Positions 38,101 through 46,900 of a stretch of 64,000 bases of DNA are shown piece by piece. Position numbers and translations under genes: made by a program. Position 1 is the first letter of the stretch; each line of letters opens with the position of its first letter. The notes beneath the pieces were generated by a model, which did not search any database, was not told where the DNA came from, and was given only the letters and a program-made list of their open reading frames with translations. Origin of the DNA: SIAJ01 sp963773845 (GTDB lineage: Bacteria > Planctomycetota > Planctomycetia > Gemmatales > Gemmataceae); the NCBI GenBank assembly GCA_963773845.1, contig CAVZCU010000009.1, positions 62,001-126,000 on the forward strand, in the 5' to 3' direction.

Positions 38101-38165
38101 CGTTCCGCGCGAACGGATGAGGGGACAGACGCAACCATTACGAATAGGAGGTGTCGAAAAAGCAT
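35118..38165 (-). CDS. PSCyt1-DUF1549-DUF1553 (PSD1) protein
   Basis: This 1015-residue protein has a signal peptide (LFRHLLFVMVASVPSSVRA), an N-terminal PSCyt1 domain with CYACHG, then DUF1549 (LIRRITFDLTGLPPTPQEVDAF, DWLDAARYADTNGYHIDNGRD, CTQCHDHKYDPF) and C-terminal DUF1553 (ARVTVNRLWQMFFGTGIVKTVEDFG, HPELLDWLAVEF, CVVRRSRTNTPLQALVLMND). About 250 residues between the last two domains form a beta-sandwich-like insertion. Both CxxCH motifs could bind heme. It is intact over 3 kb, in contrast to the split genes around it. ATG 38165 gives a normal signal peptide; TTG 38177 is an alternative. Confidence 0.9.
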   Translation of the reverse strand: MLFRHLLFVMVASVPSSVRAERKVDFDRDVRPILAENCYACHGPDNKARKADLKLHTREGVLSVVDLKKPAESELLRRILTADKDDHMPPAKTGKVLKPAQIATLKTWIAQGAAYEKHWAFIAPKRPPVPKAGEGWARNAIDRFVAARLEKEGLKPSPEADRATLIRRITFDLTGLPPTPQEVDAFVNDQSPDAYAKVVERLLESIRYGERMALDWLDAARYADTNGYHIDNGRDMTRWREWVIDAFHKNKRFDKFTIEQLAGDLLPGATLEQKIASGFNRNHMINFEGGAIPEEYHTAYIVDRVNTTATVWMGLTLACTQCHDHKYDPFKQKEFYQLYAFFNNVPERGLDGNKGNAMPFIKVPTSDQEKRLAAFRKEIADTEAKLRGPLADVDAAQVAWEKEPGVAKTQWRALQLQKLRSKGGATFNTDKDGSTVVSGPNAPTDTYTFSFRTDLPKLTAIRIEALPDAELNGKGPGRSVNGNFVMTGIRISLGDGRDARPLKISRASADFSQKEGGFDVKTVLGKGPGWAIEPQEGKPHHAVFELAEPVAATGKDITVQLQFNSRFASHQFGRFRAFGTDSATPHEASGIPPNVSAILKLDTAKRTAAQKAELRAYYRSAVNVAARKLTFHVGELKKQMADVERAIPDAMVMEEMAKPRDTFVLVRGQYDKKGEKVKAGTPAALPPLPAIPRAANRLDLAKWLMSPEHPLTARVTVNRLWQMFFGTGIVKTVEDFGTQGEYPTHPELLDWLAVEFRDSGWDVRKMVTMIVTSATYRQSSVVTKELYGKDPENRLLARGPRFRLQAEFLRDQALAISGLLNGEVGGKSVSPYQPAGLWDELMSRADGANWTAQKYTQSHGKDLYRRTMYTFWKRTCPPPSLATLDAPDREVCVVRRSRTNTPLQALVLMNDPTYVEAARKLAERMMKEGGTTPEERIAFAFKLATARLPREKEVAVLRRVFQAQKDRYAKDKAAAEKLLKIGESPRDDKLDTVELAAWAMVANAIMNLDEVVTRN

Positions 38166-38286
38166 CGGAAACCCCAAGGGGCAGGGGCGACAAAGGCGCA
38201 GATCGGCTGGATGTTGTTAGATTACAGCGGTCGGTGACGAAAAGGAACAGCGTGAAGAATTTGCGATTTCTAGGATGGTGAGGTAT

Positions 38287-39351
38287 TTAGCGAATTCGCG
38301 CGCGATAGACGGCCAGGTTGTACGCAAGAAGCTTATCGTTGGGGAATTCTCGCAGGCCCCGCGCGTAAACCTGAGCCGCGCCTGTCCAGTCTCGGCGCTC
38401 AATGTAGTCGCTTGCCCAGGCATCGCATAGCACCCGCGTGATCTCGTGCAGCCTCGAATCTTTCGGTACTAGTTCGTGACCTACGGAGACAACAGCCATC
38501 GCCTTCTCGTATTTCCCGGCCGTCGCCAATTCCAGCGACCAGAGGCGCAGGTCCGTAATCAAATTCGACACTGCACCCTTGTTGTGCGGATCAAGGCCGA
38601 GCGCTATTAGATTTGCCCGGATGGACTCGGGGAACCGCTTTTGCGAGGCAAGAGTCACGCCATGGTTGTACGCGATAATCGCGGCGAGGCCCGGCGGACC
38701 GACTTCTCGTCGATTGTTCGTAGGCCGGTTGGCCTTCGACGGCCCAGTTCGCCGCTTCGGATCCATGTCAAATCCGAGGCTACTAGTCGTCTCGACATCA
38801 ATCTTTCGGTCGCGAGTGGCGAGGATCGAGAAAACGTGCTCAGGGAGTTCGACGGCACGAACGTCAATCCCAAGCCGTTGCGCCATGACCGTGTAGAGTA
38901 CGGCGGAAGAGACACAGTTGAACTCTCCGGTGTCCAGCAGGATGTGCAAGTCAGTTTGTTTCGATTTGTAACCCTTCGCCATAGGTCCCGCATGCAGGAA
39001 CTTAAGTAATCGGGCCCCATCCTCGGCGACTGATTTGGACCCGGCAGTTGCTTTGCGGGCGTCGGCTTCGATCGAGTCCAGTCGGGCCAGGTACTTTTTG
39101 CGTTCGCGTGGGTCGGTTATCCCGCCCGCAATTAGACAAGCTTCAGTAAAAGACATGCGGTCAAATTTTCCGTTCTTGGCCGCGTCGAGCAATCTGCGCT
39201 CGTCCTTGGTAACTTCTGAATCGCGCCCGTCCAGTTCGGCCACTTTGCAAAGTGCCCTGGTAGGAGTCAATGCGAGCGGAGATGGAGGTGCGGCAACGGC
39301 CAGCGGGCAGCTTAGCAGAAACATCGCAAGACTGGCGCGGACGCCGATCAT
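38287..39351 (-). CDS. Secreted transglutaminase-like/TPR protein
   Basis: The 354-residue protein has a signal peptide (ASLAMFLLSCPLAVAAPP). Its middle shows a transglutaminase-like triad layout: GEFNCVSSAVLYTVMAQRLG (Cys), AVELPEHVFSIL (His) and RKIDVETT (Asp). The last 120 residues are helical repeats of TPR type (GAAQVYARGLREFPNDKLLAYN). Similar proteins occur widely in Planctomycetes; whether they are proteases or only peptide-binding is unknown. ATG 39351 begins MIGVRASLAMF. Confidence 0.65.
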   Translation of the reverse strand: MIGVRASLAMFLLSCPLAVAAPPSPLALTPTRALCKVAELDGRDSEVTKDERRLLDAAKNGKFDRMSFTEACLIAGGITDPRERKKYLARLDSIEADARKATAGSKSVAEDGARLLKFLHAGPMAKGYKSKQTDLHILLDTGEFNCVSSAVLYTVMAQRLGIDVRAVELPEHVFSILATRDRKIDVETTSSLGFDMDPKRRTGPSKANRPTNNRREVGPPGLAAIIAYNHGVTLASQKRFPESIRANLIALGLDPHNKGAVSNLITDLRLWSLELATAGKYEKAMAVVSVGHELVPKDSRLHEITRVLCDAWASDYIERRDWTGAAQVYARGLREFPNDKLLAYNLAVYRARIR

Positions 39352-39617
39352 GGCTTTACTCCGGGCAAGAGATGTCGGAGATATAGTACAGTCCCGTTGC
39401 ACATGTGCTGAAAGCAGCCAAGCTATCTGGCTGCCCCTTTGGGGCGGCCCAAGGATTCAGCTAGCGGCCGAAGGATTTTACAAATGGTCGCGAAATCACT
39501 CGGCTCGCGACCGAGGTGTTGGAGCGACCAAGGTTATTCGTGTCTTCACCGATGCCCCTGCGATCCGCGAAAACCAATGTGGCGCAGTTTGTTTCGCGAA
39601 ACAAGCTCGACGTTGGA

Positions 39618-39693
39618 GTAGCGGAAGTCGCCAGACGTCGCCAGACTTCCGATCTTGGCTCGGCTCGGTCGATAGTCTGGCGACCTCCGCTAC
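39618..39693. repeat. Intergenic hairpin, 19-bp arms
   Basis: The arms 39618-39636 (GTAGCGGAAGTCGCCAGAC) and 39675-39693 pair with one mismatch. The loop repeats part of the arm (GTCGCCAGACTTCC). It shares its gap (39352-39945, otherwise without a gene) with the next hairpin. Confidence 0.75.
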
Positions 39694-39754
39694 GTTGTCC
39701 GTCCAATGTATCAAAGATGACGGGAGCACTATAGCAACTGATTTGGCAGGCAAC

Positions 39755-39858
39755 GGCGAGCGTCGAGGCGTCAGCCCGACGTGGGCTCGGCCCCTCGGAT
39801 ACGAATGCGCTCAATTCAGGGGCGAAGCCCACGTCGGGCTGACGCCTCGACGCTCGCC
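39755..39858. repeat. Intergenic hairpin, 33-bp perfect arms (family shared with 42061)
   Basis: The arms 39755-39787 and 39826-39858 are perfect complements (core GGCGAGCGTCGAGGCGTCAG). The same family recurs at 42061-42160. It lies upstream of rdgB, in a 590-base gap with no supported gene. Confidence 0.85.
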
Positions 39859-39945
39859 ATTGCCGTGCATTTGTACTGCAATCGACTACTAACTCGCTAG
39901 GGTTCATAGTTGATAGGTTGGTGTTGAATACGGGAGGATCGACTC

Positions 39946-40542
39946 ATGCGCCGGCTCGTCATCGGATCGCGGAACAAGAAGAAGCTGCTGGAACTGCAAG
40001 ATTTGCTTGGCGACCTGCCGATAGAGTTGGTTGATCTCTCTGGATGGCCAAACCTCGCCGACGTGGAGGAAACCGGCCAGACATTCGAGGAGAACGCACG
40101 ACTGAAGGCGACGGCCTACGCGAAGGGCACCGCGGAATGGGTGCTCGCCGAGGATAGCGGCCTCGTCGTGCCGGCGCTCAAGGGGCGGCCGGGAGTTTAC
40201 TCGGCACGTTACGCTGGCACGCACGGCGACGATGCCGCGAATAACCAGAAACTCCTGGCAGAGCTGTCGCCGTTACCCGACGATCGACGAGTTGCTTACT
40301 ACGTCTGCGTGGCAGCGTTGGCGGCCCCGGACGGCGAAATCAAAGGAGTGGCCGAGGGGCGATGCCACGGAGTTATCGTCAAAGAACCGCGTGGTTCGGG
40401 CGGCTTCGGCTACGACCCGCTTTTCGAGATACCAGAATATCATCGCACATTTGGGGAACTCAGTTGGCGGGTCAAACAAGCGCTGAGCCATCGGGCTCGT
40501 GCTGTTGTGCAATTGCGTGGCATCATTCGGGCGATTACGTGA
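39946..40542 (+). CDS. rdgB: XTP/dITP diphosphatase (Ham1 family)
   Basis: The 198-residue protein has the family signatures: VIGSRNKKKLLEL at the start, TFEENARLKA, AEDSGLVVPALKGRPGVYSARYAG, and GGFGYDPLFEIPEYHRTFGEL with SHRARAVVQL near the end. It hydrolyses non-canonical purine triphosphates (XTP, dITP) to monophosphates, keeping them out of DNA and RNA. Metal-binding Glu and Asp are in AEDSG. It stands alone, with the BBP7 gene convergent. Confidence 0.93.
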   Translation: MRRLVIGSRNKKKLLELQDLLGDLPIELVDLSGWPNLADVEETGQTFEENARLKATAYAKGTAEWVLAEDSGLVVPALKGRPGVYSARYAGTHGDDAANNQKLLAELSPLPDDRRVAYYVCVAALAAPDGEIKGVAEGRCHGVIVKEPRGSGGFGYDPLFEIPEYHRTFGELSWRVKQALSHRARAVVQLRGIIRAIT

Positions 40543-40551
40543 GTTTGGCGC

Positions 40552-41787
40552 TTAGTATCGAACTTCGATGCCAATATTGATGCCCTCGGCCCAGAAACTG
40601 GAGGAGGCCACGGGTCGACTTGGCGCGAGTGGCCCATTGCCGACCCCGGGCGGGTTTGCGGTTCGGAGCAGCGCTTCGCTTTGATTGGGATTGATCGATG
40701 GATCAATCTGGTTGCCGGGCCGAGCGACGCTTGTGACGTACAAGAACGAATACCCAAGGAACGCTCGCACAGGACCATACTGAATACCTGCATTCGCTTG
40801 CAATTCGGATGCGACCGCGAACTGCGTCGATGTCGTGGTCCCGCCGTTGGTGCGTTGCACGAATACCCCGCTGGGAAACACGCTCGGAGCATGGGCCGGA
40901 TCGAATGCGGTTGTCAGGAACGAGCCCGCGACGTCGACTTGCTGCGTCATCGGGCCCGCCGCGAACTTGCCCGTCACATCCGCGAAAACGACTCCCCCGT
41001 CAAACGCGACGCGAGCGCCGACTTGCCCGCCGTAGAAGCTGTTGCGCGTTGAAAACGAATCGCTTGTGATAAAGACGTTGCTGCTGGCAGGCTGGCTCGT
41101 GGATTGGGCCAAAAGCAGTAGATCCTCACTGAGTCGGAGATAGCGATAGCCGCCCAGCAATTCGATTCGGAAGGGGCCGTCCCCGCTCGCGCCGATCATT
41201 CCGTTCAGATCGTAGCCGAGGAGCTGGCTGCGCGTGCTATAGCCGACGATTGCACTCGCTCCGGGGATGACGACCCCGGGAATGGTAATTGTGCCCTCCC
41301 GATCGGGAATGAAGATGGTACGGGGCGGCGTCATCGTCGAGGGGGCCGACAAGACATAGGCCGAAGGCACGCCGGCCGCGGCGTCGAAAAACGGAATCGC
41401 CAGCCGTCGCGTGCCCGAGCCATCGGTGAACGAGCGCGTTGTGCCGAATCGATCCAGAGAAAACAAGCTGCCTTCGACGCCATACGATTCTTCCGGATCA
41501 AGCCAGGCGCCAGCCGTAAATCGGCTGCCATTGCGAACTCCGAGGTCGAGCGCCTGTGTGCCAAGCAGGACGCGCGTGTTCGCATCACCGACGGTGCCGA
41601 TGGCATTCCCATCCGTCGATGTCAAAAGAGGGAATGGCAGCGGCGCGTCTTGAATGGTCCACAGCAGGCCCTCCATGCGCGCGTAGACCGTCGGGCCGGG
41701 AAAGAAATCCTGGGCGTTCGACGTCGCGGCGACCAGCAACAAAGCGGCCAGAAGCAATAGAGTCCGCATACGCATCTCAAGCCGCAT
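40552..41787 (-). CDS. BBP7-family outer-membrane beta-barrel protein
   Basis: The 411-residue protein has a signal peptide (TLLLLAALLLVAATSNAQ) and alternating beta-strand patterns typical of outer-membrane barrels (RIELLGGYRYLRLSEDLLLL, GGQVGARVAFDGGVVFADVTGKF). The opening VYARMEGLLWTIQDAPLP and ending FWAEGINIGIEVRY (terminal Tyr, strand-like) match the BBP7 family common in Planctomycetes. It probably sits in the outer membrane; function is unknown. ATG 41787 is followed by two further Met codons. Confidence 0.8.
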   Translation of the reverse strand: MRLEMRMRTLLLLAALLLVAATSNAQDFFPGPTVYARMEGLLWTIQDAPLPFPLLTSTDGNAIGTVGDANTRVLLGTQALDLGVRNGSRFTAGAWLDPEESYGVEGSLFSLDRFGTTRSFTDGSGTRRLAIPFFDAAAGVPSAYVLSAPSTMTPPRTIFIPDREGTITIPGVVIPGASAIVGYSTRSQLLGYDLNGMIGASGDGPFRIELLGGYRYLRLSEDLLLLAQSTSQPASSNVFITSDSFSTRNSFYGGQVGARVAFDGGVVFADVTGKFAAGPMTQQVDVAGSFLTTAFDPAHAPSVFPSGVFVQRTNGGTTTSTQFAVASELQANAGIQYGPVRAFLGYSFLYVTSVARPGNQIDPSINPNQSEALLRTANPPGVGNGPLAPSRPVASSSFWAEGINIGIEVRY

Positions 41788-42060
41788 GGCCCGTCCCTCC
41801 GGGATTCCGATCGCGGCTGGTATCGGCACTCGTGGCTATACGCCGAAAGCCCGATCATCAAACGAGGACCAAACGGTTTGGCCGGATGTTCCGATTAGAG
41901 CGGCAAAGACGGATATTCAAGTTTGGGCCTGGCTTCCCAGGCGGCGCAGGTCCGCCCGTCGAGGGGAGCAACTAACATCAATTCCTTTTCAATCGGCGAC
42001 ACGCACGATTCAAGCGGCTCAACGGGCACTACCTGTTTATTGCATCGAATTGCTCAGCAG

Positions 42061-42160
42061 AGGCGAGCGTCGAGCCGTCAGGCCGACGTGGACTCTGCGC
42101 CGGGGATGCGCTCATTCCATGGGTGAAGCCCACGTCGGCCTGACGGGTCGACGCTCGCCT
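42061..42160. repeat. Intergenic hairpin, 30-bp arms (family shared with 39755)
   Basis: The arms 42061-42090 and 42131-42160 pair with one mismatch (core GGCGAGCGTCGAGCCGTCAG). It clearly shares ancestry with the 39755 hairpin. The 41788-42559 gap holds two hairpins and no supported gene. Confidence 0.85.
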
Positions 42161-42206
42161 TGAACCGTCGGCCCAGGTGCAATGGACCAGTGGCACTGGC
42201 CGTTTT

Positions 42207-42270
42207 GCCCGTAGGGTAGGCTTCCAGCCTGCCCGGCCTCCAAGGCAGGCTGGAAGCCTGCCCCACGGGC
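42207..42270. repeat. Intergenic hairpin, 27-bp arms
   Basis: The arms 42207-42233 and 42244-42270 pair with two mismatches (core GGCTTCCAGCCTGCC and its complement GGCAGGCTGGAAGCC) around a 10-nt loop. It is adjacent to, but unrelated in sequence to, the 42061 hairpin. Confidence 0.8.
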
Positions 42271-42559
42271 AGACGGTCCCGACCTACCGTCTTGCCTTTC
42301 ACGGTCCAGTAGTGAATCGTCAACGGCGAAGTTGTAGGTCGCCGCGGTACGTGCGTGCTGGCGGCCAAAAAGCGAGCCGATCAATGCTGAGACGACTCCA
42401 AACACGCCACCAGGCGTCAAAGAGACTCGCGAAAAAGTGCTTGCGAATCGCCAACCCGAGGGGATAATGAGTCGCGGGAAAACCACGAAAGCGGTGGAAT
42501 CCGCAGAGGCCCCGTGGCCTGAGTGGCGGATCTAGCTCAGGTTAGTTCAACAAGAACCA

Positions 42560-43018
42560 ATGCGGCGTGCTTCGCGAACCAAGCCGTGGACACACGCGAA
42601 GGCTCACGCCGCGGACACGCTGGATTGGGTCCTTTGCGTTCGGCAGTGGAGGCGATCGTTGACCGAGGCCGAATACTGGCTCCGTCTAGAGTTTCGACTC
42701 GAGCCCGAGTTCCAGGGCTTGCGGGAGCGACGCCTTCGGTATTGGTGGTGCGACGGTTTCCTTCCACAACAATACCTTGTCGATCAGTCGCCGCCCCGGA
42801 TTCTGGGAAGGGTGTGGATGTGTGATGATCAAGAGCAAGATTTATGGGGTTTTGCCCTATTCTTGCCAAAGCCGGTTCGATCGCGGGAAGAGATAGACTG
42901 GGAGTCATTGCTTCCACCGCAAGCCGTAACACGATGGATGGGATTCGACGAATCGCACAAATACATCGAGATCGAACCGGGGGCTGCGGTTGCAGATTTC
43001 GCCGAAGGAGCGGATTGA
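42560..43018 (+). CDS. Hypothetical soluble protein
   Basis: The 152-residue frame reads like a real protein from about residue 20 (EAEYWLRLEFRLEPEFQGL, WGFALFLPKPVRSREEIDW, ESHKYIEIEPGAAV). No family is recognised. The start at ATG 42560 is uncertain because the first 15 codons overlap a stretch similar to sequence near 39570. It precedes the small membrane protein at 43120 on the same strand. Confidence 0.45.
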   Translation: MRRASRTKPWTHAKAHAADTLDWVLCVRQWRRSLTEAEYWLRLEFRLEPEFQGLRERRLRYWWCDGFLPQQYLVDQSPPRILGRVWMCDDQEQDLWGFALFLPKPVRSREEIDWESLLPPQAVTRWMGFDESHKYIEIEPGAAVADFAEGAD

Positions 43019-43119
43019 GCCGACTCCCGCCTCGAAATTCGATGACTTTGGTTAGAGCCGTTAAAGGCGGGATCAGCTCAACTGGATTTTCGGCGGCTAA
43101 TAGAAGTGGGGACAGAGCT

Positions 43120-43557
43120 ATGTCGCAAAGACGGGGGCGGCGATGGCGCAGAGCAAGTTTGACCCTTCTCGGCACGGTCGTGTTGGCAACGCTGTGTTGG
43201 TACGCATTCGTTGCCGACCGCAAGCTCCAACTCACTGGAACCTTGGTCTGGACTGGCGAGGACCGCCAAGCACCTGCGGCGGGTCAGTGGCAGATTGAAC
43301 TCGCCGCCTTGCCGGACGAGGAGGCCCGGGTCCGCGAGGCTGCACGGGCCCGGCCGTCGGGTGCTCTTGACGTGGATCTCGTTCTGGTGAGTGAACCCAC
43401 CAGAAAGTTCCGGGGCAAAGTGGTACCGGACGCTGGCAACCGACTAATTGTTCGCTTGCATCCGATCAAAGGGGACATCCCTCAGCCGCTGTGCGTTCCG
43501 GCCGAGGAGTGCGTCCGGGGGATGGAAGTCATAGCTCTAGTTCGGGTGCCCAACTGA
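43120..43557 (+). CDS. Small single-pass membrane protein
   Basis: The 145-residue protein has an Arg-rich N terminus, one transmembrane helix (SLTLLGTVVLATLCWYAFV) and a beta-rich extracytoplasmic domain (LQLTGTLVWTGEDRQAPAAG). No catalytic motif is seen and no family is recognised. ATG 43120 places the basic residues just before the helix. Confidence 0.55.
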   Translation: MSQRRGRRWRRASLTLLGTVVLATLCWYAFVADRKLQLTGTLVWTGEDRQAPAAGQWQIELAALPDEEARVREAARARPSGALDVDLVLVSEPTRKFRGKVVPDAGNRLIVRLHPIKGDIPQPLCVPAEECVRGMEVIALVRVPN

Positions 43558-43595
43558 AAGCAGACGGTCGCCGCCACTTCGGCGGCATCAGAACC

Positions 43596-43705
43596 GGCGA
43601 GCCCGGTTACGTCAGCGCCGGGATCGTGGCGGCCGATCGCATTGTCATCGTTCGAAGAGTCTGGAAGCTGCGAGCGCTCCCGGTGCTCACGCAACCGGGC
43701 TCGCC
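43596..43705. repeat. Intergenic hairpin, 28-bp arms
   Basis: The arms 43596-43623 (GGCGAGCCCGGTTACGTCAG start) and 43678-43705 pair with three mismatches. It lies in the 380-base gap between the small membrane protein and gltB; the rest of that gap shows no gene. An AGGAAGG-like ribosome-binding site precedes the gltB ATG. Confidence 0.75.
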
Positions 43706-43936
43706 TGGGCTATTGTCCATGTATGTTGATCGGCGAATCCGAACCCAATTCCCGAGAACCCCCTCTAACTTGAACATTCGCGGCAGATTTTGCCATCGAA
43801 CTCCAATTTTCCACAAGTTCCGGATAGCAGTAAGCTTGTAATACACCACATCACCGGTAAAACTAATGCTGTTTGCAGTTCCGGCACGCATGTCGGAATG
43901 TGATCCTTGAGATACCGCTCGGGAGGAAGGACGGAG

Positions 43937-46900
43937 ATGAACGAGGGCCTAGCGCTGATTCGCTCGGGGCAACTCCTGTACACGGACGACGTGGGTAAAG
44001 ACGCCTGCGGCATTGGCGGGGTTGCGGCCAAAGATGGCAAAGCGACTGCCGAGGTCGTTCGCAAAGCCCTGACGGCTCTCAAAGCTCTCGAACACCGCGG
44101 CGGTATCTGTGGCGACGCTGGCGACGGCGCCGGTCTAACCTGCCAGATTCCGCAGGCATTTTTCAAGGAAGAAGCCAAACGCCTGAAGTTCGACCAGGCC
44201 CGGTATCTCAAGCCGGAAGATCGTCTGGCGATCGGTGTCTTCTTCTTTTTGGACACCGATCAAACCAAGATCGACGAAGCCAAGTCGCTCGTCCAATCGG
44301 TTCTTGCCAATGGGCCGATCCATTGGTTCGGCTGGCGTTCCGTCCCGACCAACGAGGAAGCGCTTTCCCAACGGGCACGCGATGTTCGCCCGGGCTCGAT
44401 CGAGCAGCTGTTGTTGCGCTGTCAGTGCGCCGGTCGCCGAGGTTGAAGCATTCCTTTACCGCCGACGACTCGACTCTACGTCACAAATTCCTCGCGGCAG
44501 GTCTCAACGTTTACATGCCGTCGCTGTCGGCTCGGCTCGTGAGTTATAAAGCTCTGGCCACATCGCCGCAGTTCGTCGCAGTTCTATGCCGACATCAATC
44601 GGGACGATTTCGAATCCGGAATCGCGATATTCCATCGTCGCTATTCGACCAACACCTATCCGAACTGGTCGCTCGGTCAGCCGTTCCGCTACTCGTGTCA
44701 TAACGGCGAGATCAACACGATCCGGACGAACCGAAATGCCGTTCACGCCTACTCGCGGGGCTTGCAACCGCCGATTCCGGGCGGCGACCTGTTGACGCCC
44801 AAGATCGAGCGATTCCGCCAGCCTCGACGAATGGCTCGAACATCTTGATGATCGAGCGTGGCTGGAGCCTACTGCGTTCCTTGCGTCTCAGCGTTCCGCC
44901 TGTGTGGGACACGGAAGCGGAGTTTTGGGGCCAGGACGCGGTCGATCTATTCAGCTATTGCCGGCGGACGTTTGGCAGCCTGTGCGCCTGGGACGGACCT
45001 GCCGGGTTGTTGGCAACCGACGGACGTGTGCTGGTCGGCGGAGTCGACCGCATGGGCCTGCGGCCGGTGCGCTGGAGCGCCGACCGGCGCGGCTGGCTGT
45101 ACATCGCCAGCGAGTCCGGTGTGTTTGGAATCGATCCGGCGAGTATCGTCGCCAGCGGTCAACTTCAGCCCGGCCAGATGATCGCCCTCGACACCGAGTC
45201 CGGCGAGCGGCTCGACCATCACCAGATCATGCGGCGAGTCGTGAACGAAGTCGATTCCGAGTTGGGCAGTATTCGGGAGGTGAACCGGACCGAGATTCTG
45301 GTTCCCGAAGGATTCGACTTCACGACGCAGATCGACGATCAAGTCGGCGCCATGCTCGCCGACCGCGGCTGGACCCTGGACCATCTCCTTCAGGGAGTCG
45401 GCTGGGACTTCGAACGGGCCGTATTCGTCAAGGACATGGCCAAGCTGAAGAAGGAGCCGCTCGGATCGATGGGTTACGACCGCGTGCTCACCATCTTTTC
45501 CAGTCATCATCCGACGCTGTTCAAATATTTGCAGCAGACATTTGCCGAGGTCACCAACCCGCCGATTGATCCGTATCGCGAAGGCGGGGCGATGTCGCTG
45601 ACGACGTACATTGGCAGACCGGGCGGATTCCGGCAGCCAGTCCCGAACGCGGAAGTGAACGATGACAGTCCCGAGTCATCAGTCGGAGGATTCTCGGTTG
45701 CCGGTCCGGCAGATGGAATTGGCCTCGCCGGTTATCTCCGACGCCATCATCGAGGAAATTCGGCGGAACGAGGTGCTGGGATATCAACTCATCGACACGA
45801 CGTTTCCGCTATCCGGCGGTGAGGAGGCGCTGCGCGAAGCCCTGCATCGCATCCGGAGCGAGGCCGAGCGGGCGGTTCACGACTGGCTATGCCGTCCTGT
45901 GCCTCTCGGACAAGGAAGCGTGTAACCGCGGCATCGACCCGATTCCCTCGTTGCTGGCGCTGGGCGCCGTTCACACGTATCTGTGCCGGCAGGGGCTGCG
46001 CGACAAGTGCTCGCTGATCGTCCAGGCGTCGGACGTGCAAGAGGGACACGACATCTGCTGCCTCGTCGCGTTCGGCGCCGACGCGGTCCATCCTTACCTG
46101 ATGCTGCGCTTGATCAAGGACGGATTGACGTTCAAGGAGGCCGAGACCAAGCAGGAAGTGACCATCTCGGCCCACGAGTGCCTGGAGAACTTGTTCGCCG
46201 CTCTGGAAGACTCGATCAAGAAGATCATCGCCAAGATGGGCATCACGACCATTGAAGGCTATCGCGGAGCCCAACTCTTCGAGGCGGTCGGCTTCGGCCC
46301 GGAACTGATGGAGTTCCTGGGCGATTTCCCATCTCGGATCGGCGGACTCGGGCTCAAACAACTGGTCGAGGACGCAGCCTGGCGCGTCAAGACGGCCGAG
46401 GAGATGTTTGCCAAGAACCGGCCGATGGGCAAGAACATGGACTACCGGGCCTTCAACGCCAAGGTACGGATGGCTCTGCGCGACGCGGTCAAGGAAGCCC
46501 ACCCCGAACCGGATCCGGGCGGCGGCGAGATGGCGTATACCGCTCCCCCGCAGCACGAAGATGCCGAGGCGCCGCACCGCGTCGCCGAGAAGTGGGTGAA
46601 GTTCACCGACATGGTGAATTCCCGCCCGCCCACGGTGATTCGCGATTTGTTCCTGGTCAAGCGCGCAGGCAAACCGAGCGATTTGAAGGAAGTGCAGCCG
46701 GCGCTCGACATCATTCGCAATCACTTCCGCGGCGCTGCCATGAGCCATGGCGCGCTGACGGCGGCGTCGCACCAGACGATCGCCGCCGCTCTTAACGAGT
46801 TGGGCGGATTCAGTAACAGCGGCGAGGGTGGCGAAGCCCGTTTCCGCAACGACGCTCCCGAACGCCCCTGGGGGCCGTTCTGGGAATCGACGCTGGCGCA

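Noticed and set aside
36921..38120. Plus-strand frame of 399 codons opposite the PSCyt1 gene
   Set aside because: The minus strand carries full PSCyt1/DUF1549 motifs; the opposite frame shows none.
39618..43705. CRISPR array in the repeat-rich gaps
   Set aside because: The repeats are inverted pairs of different families; there is no regular direct-repeat/spacer pattern and no cas gene.
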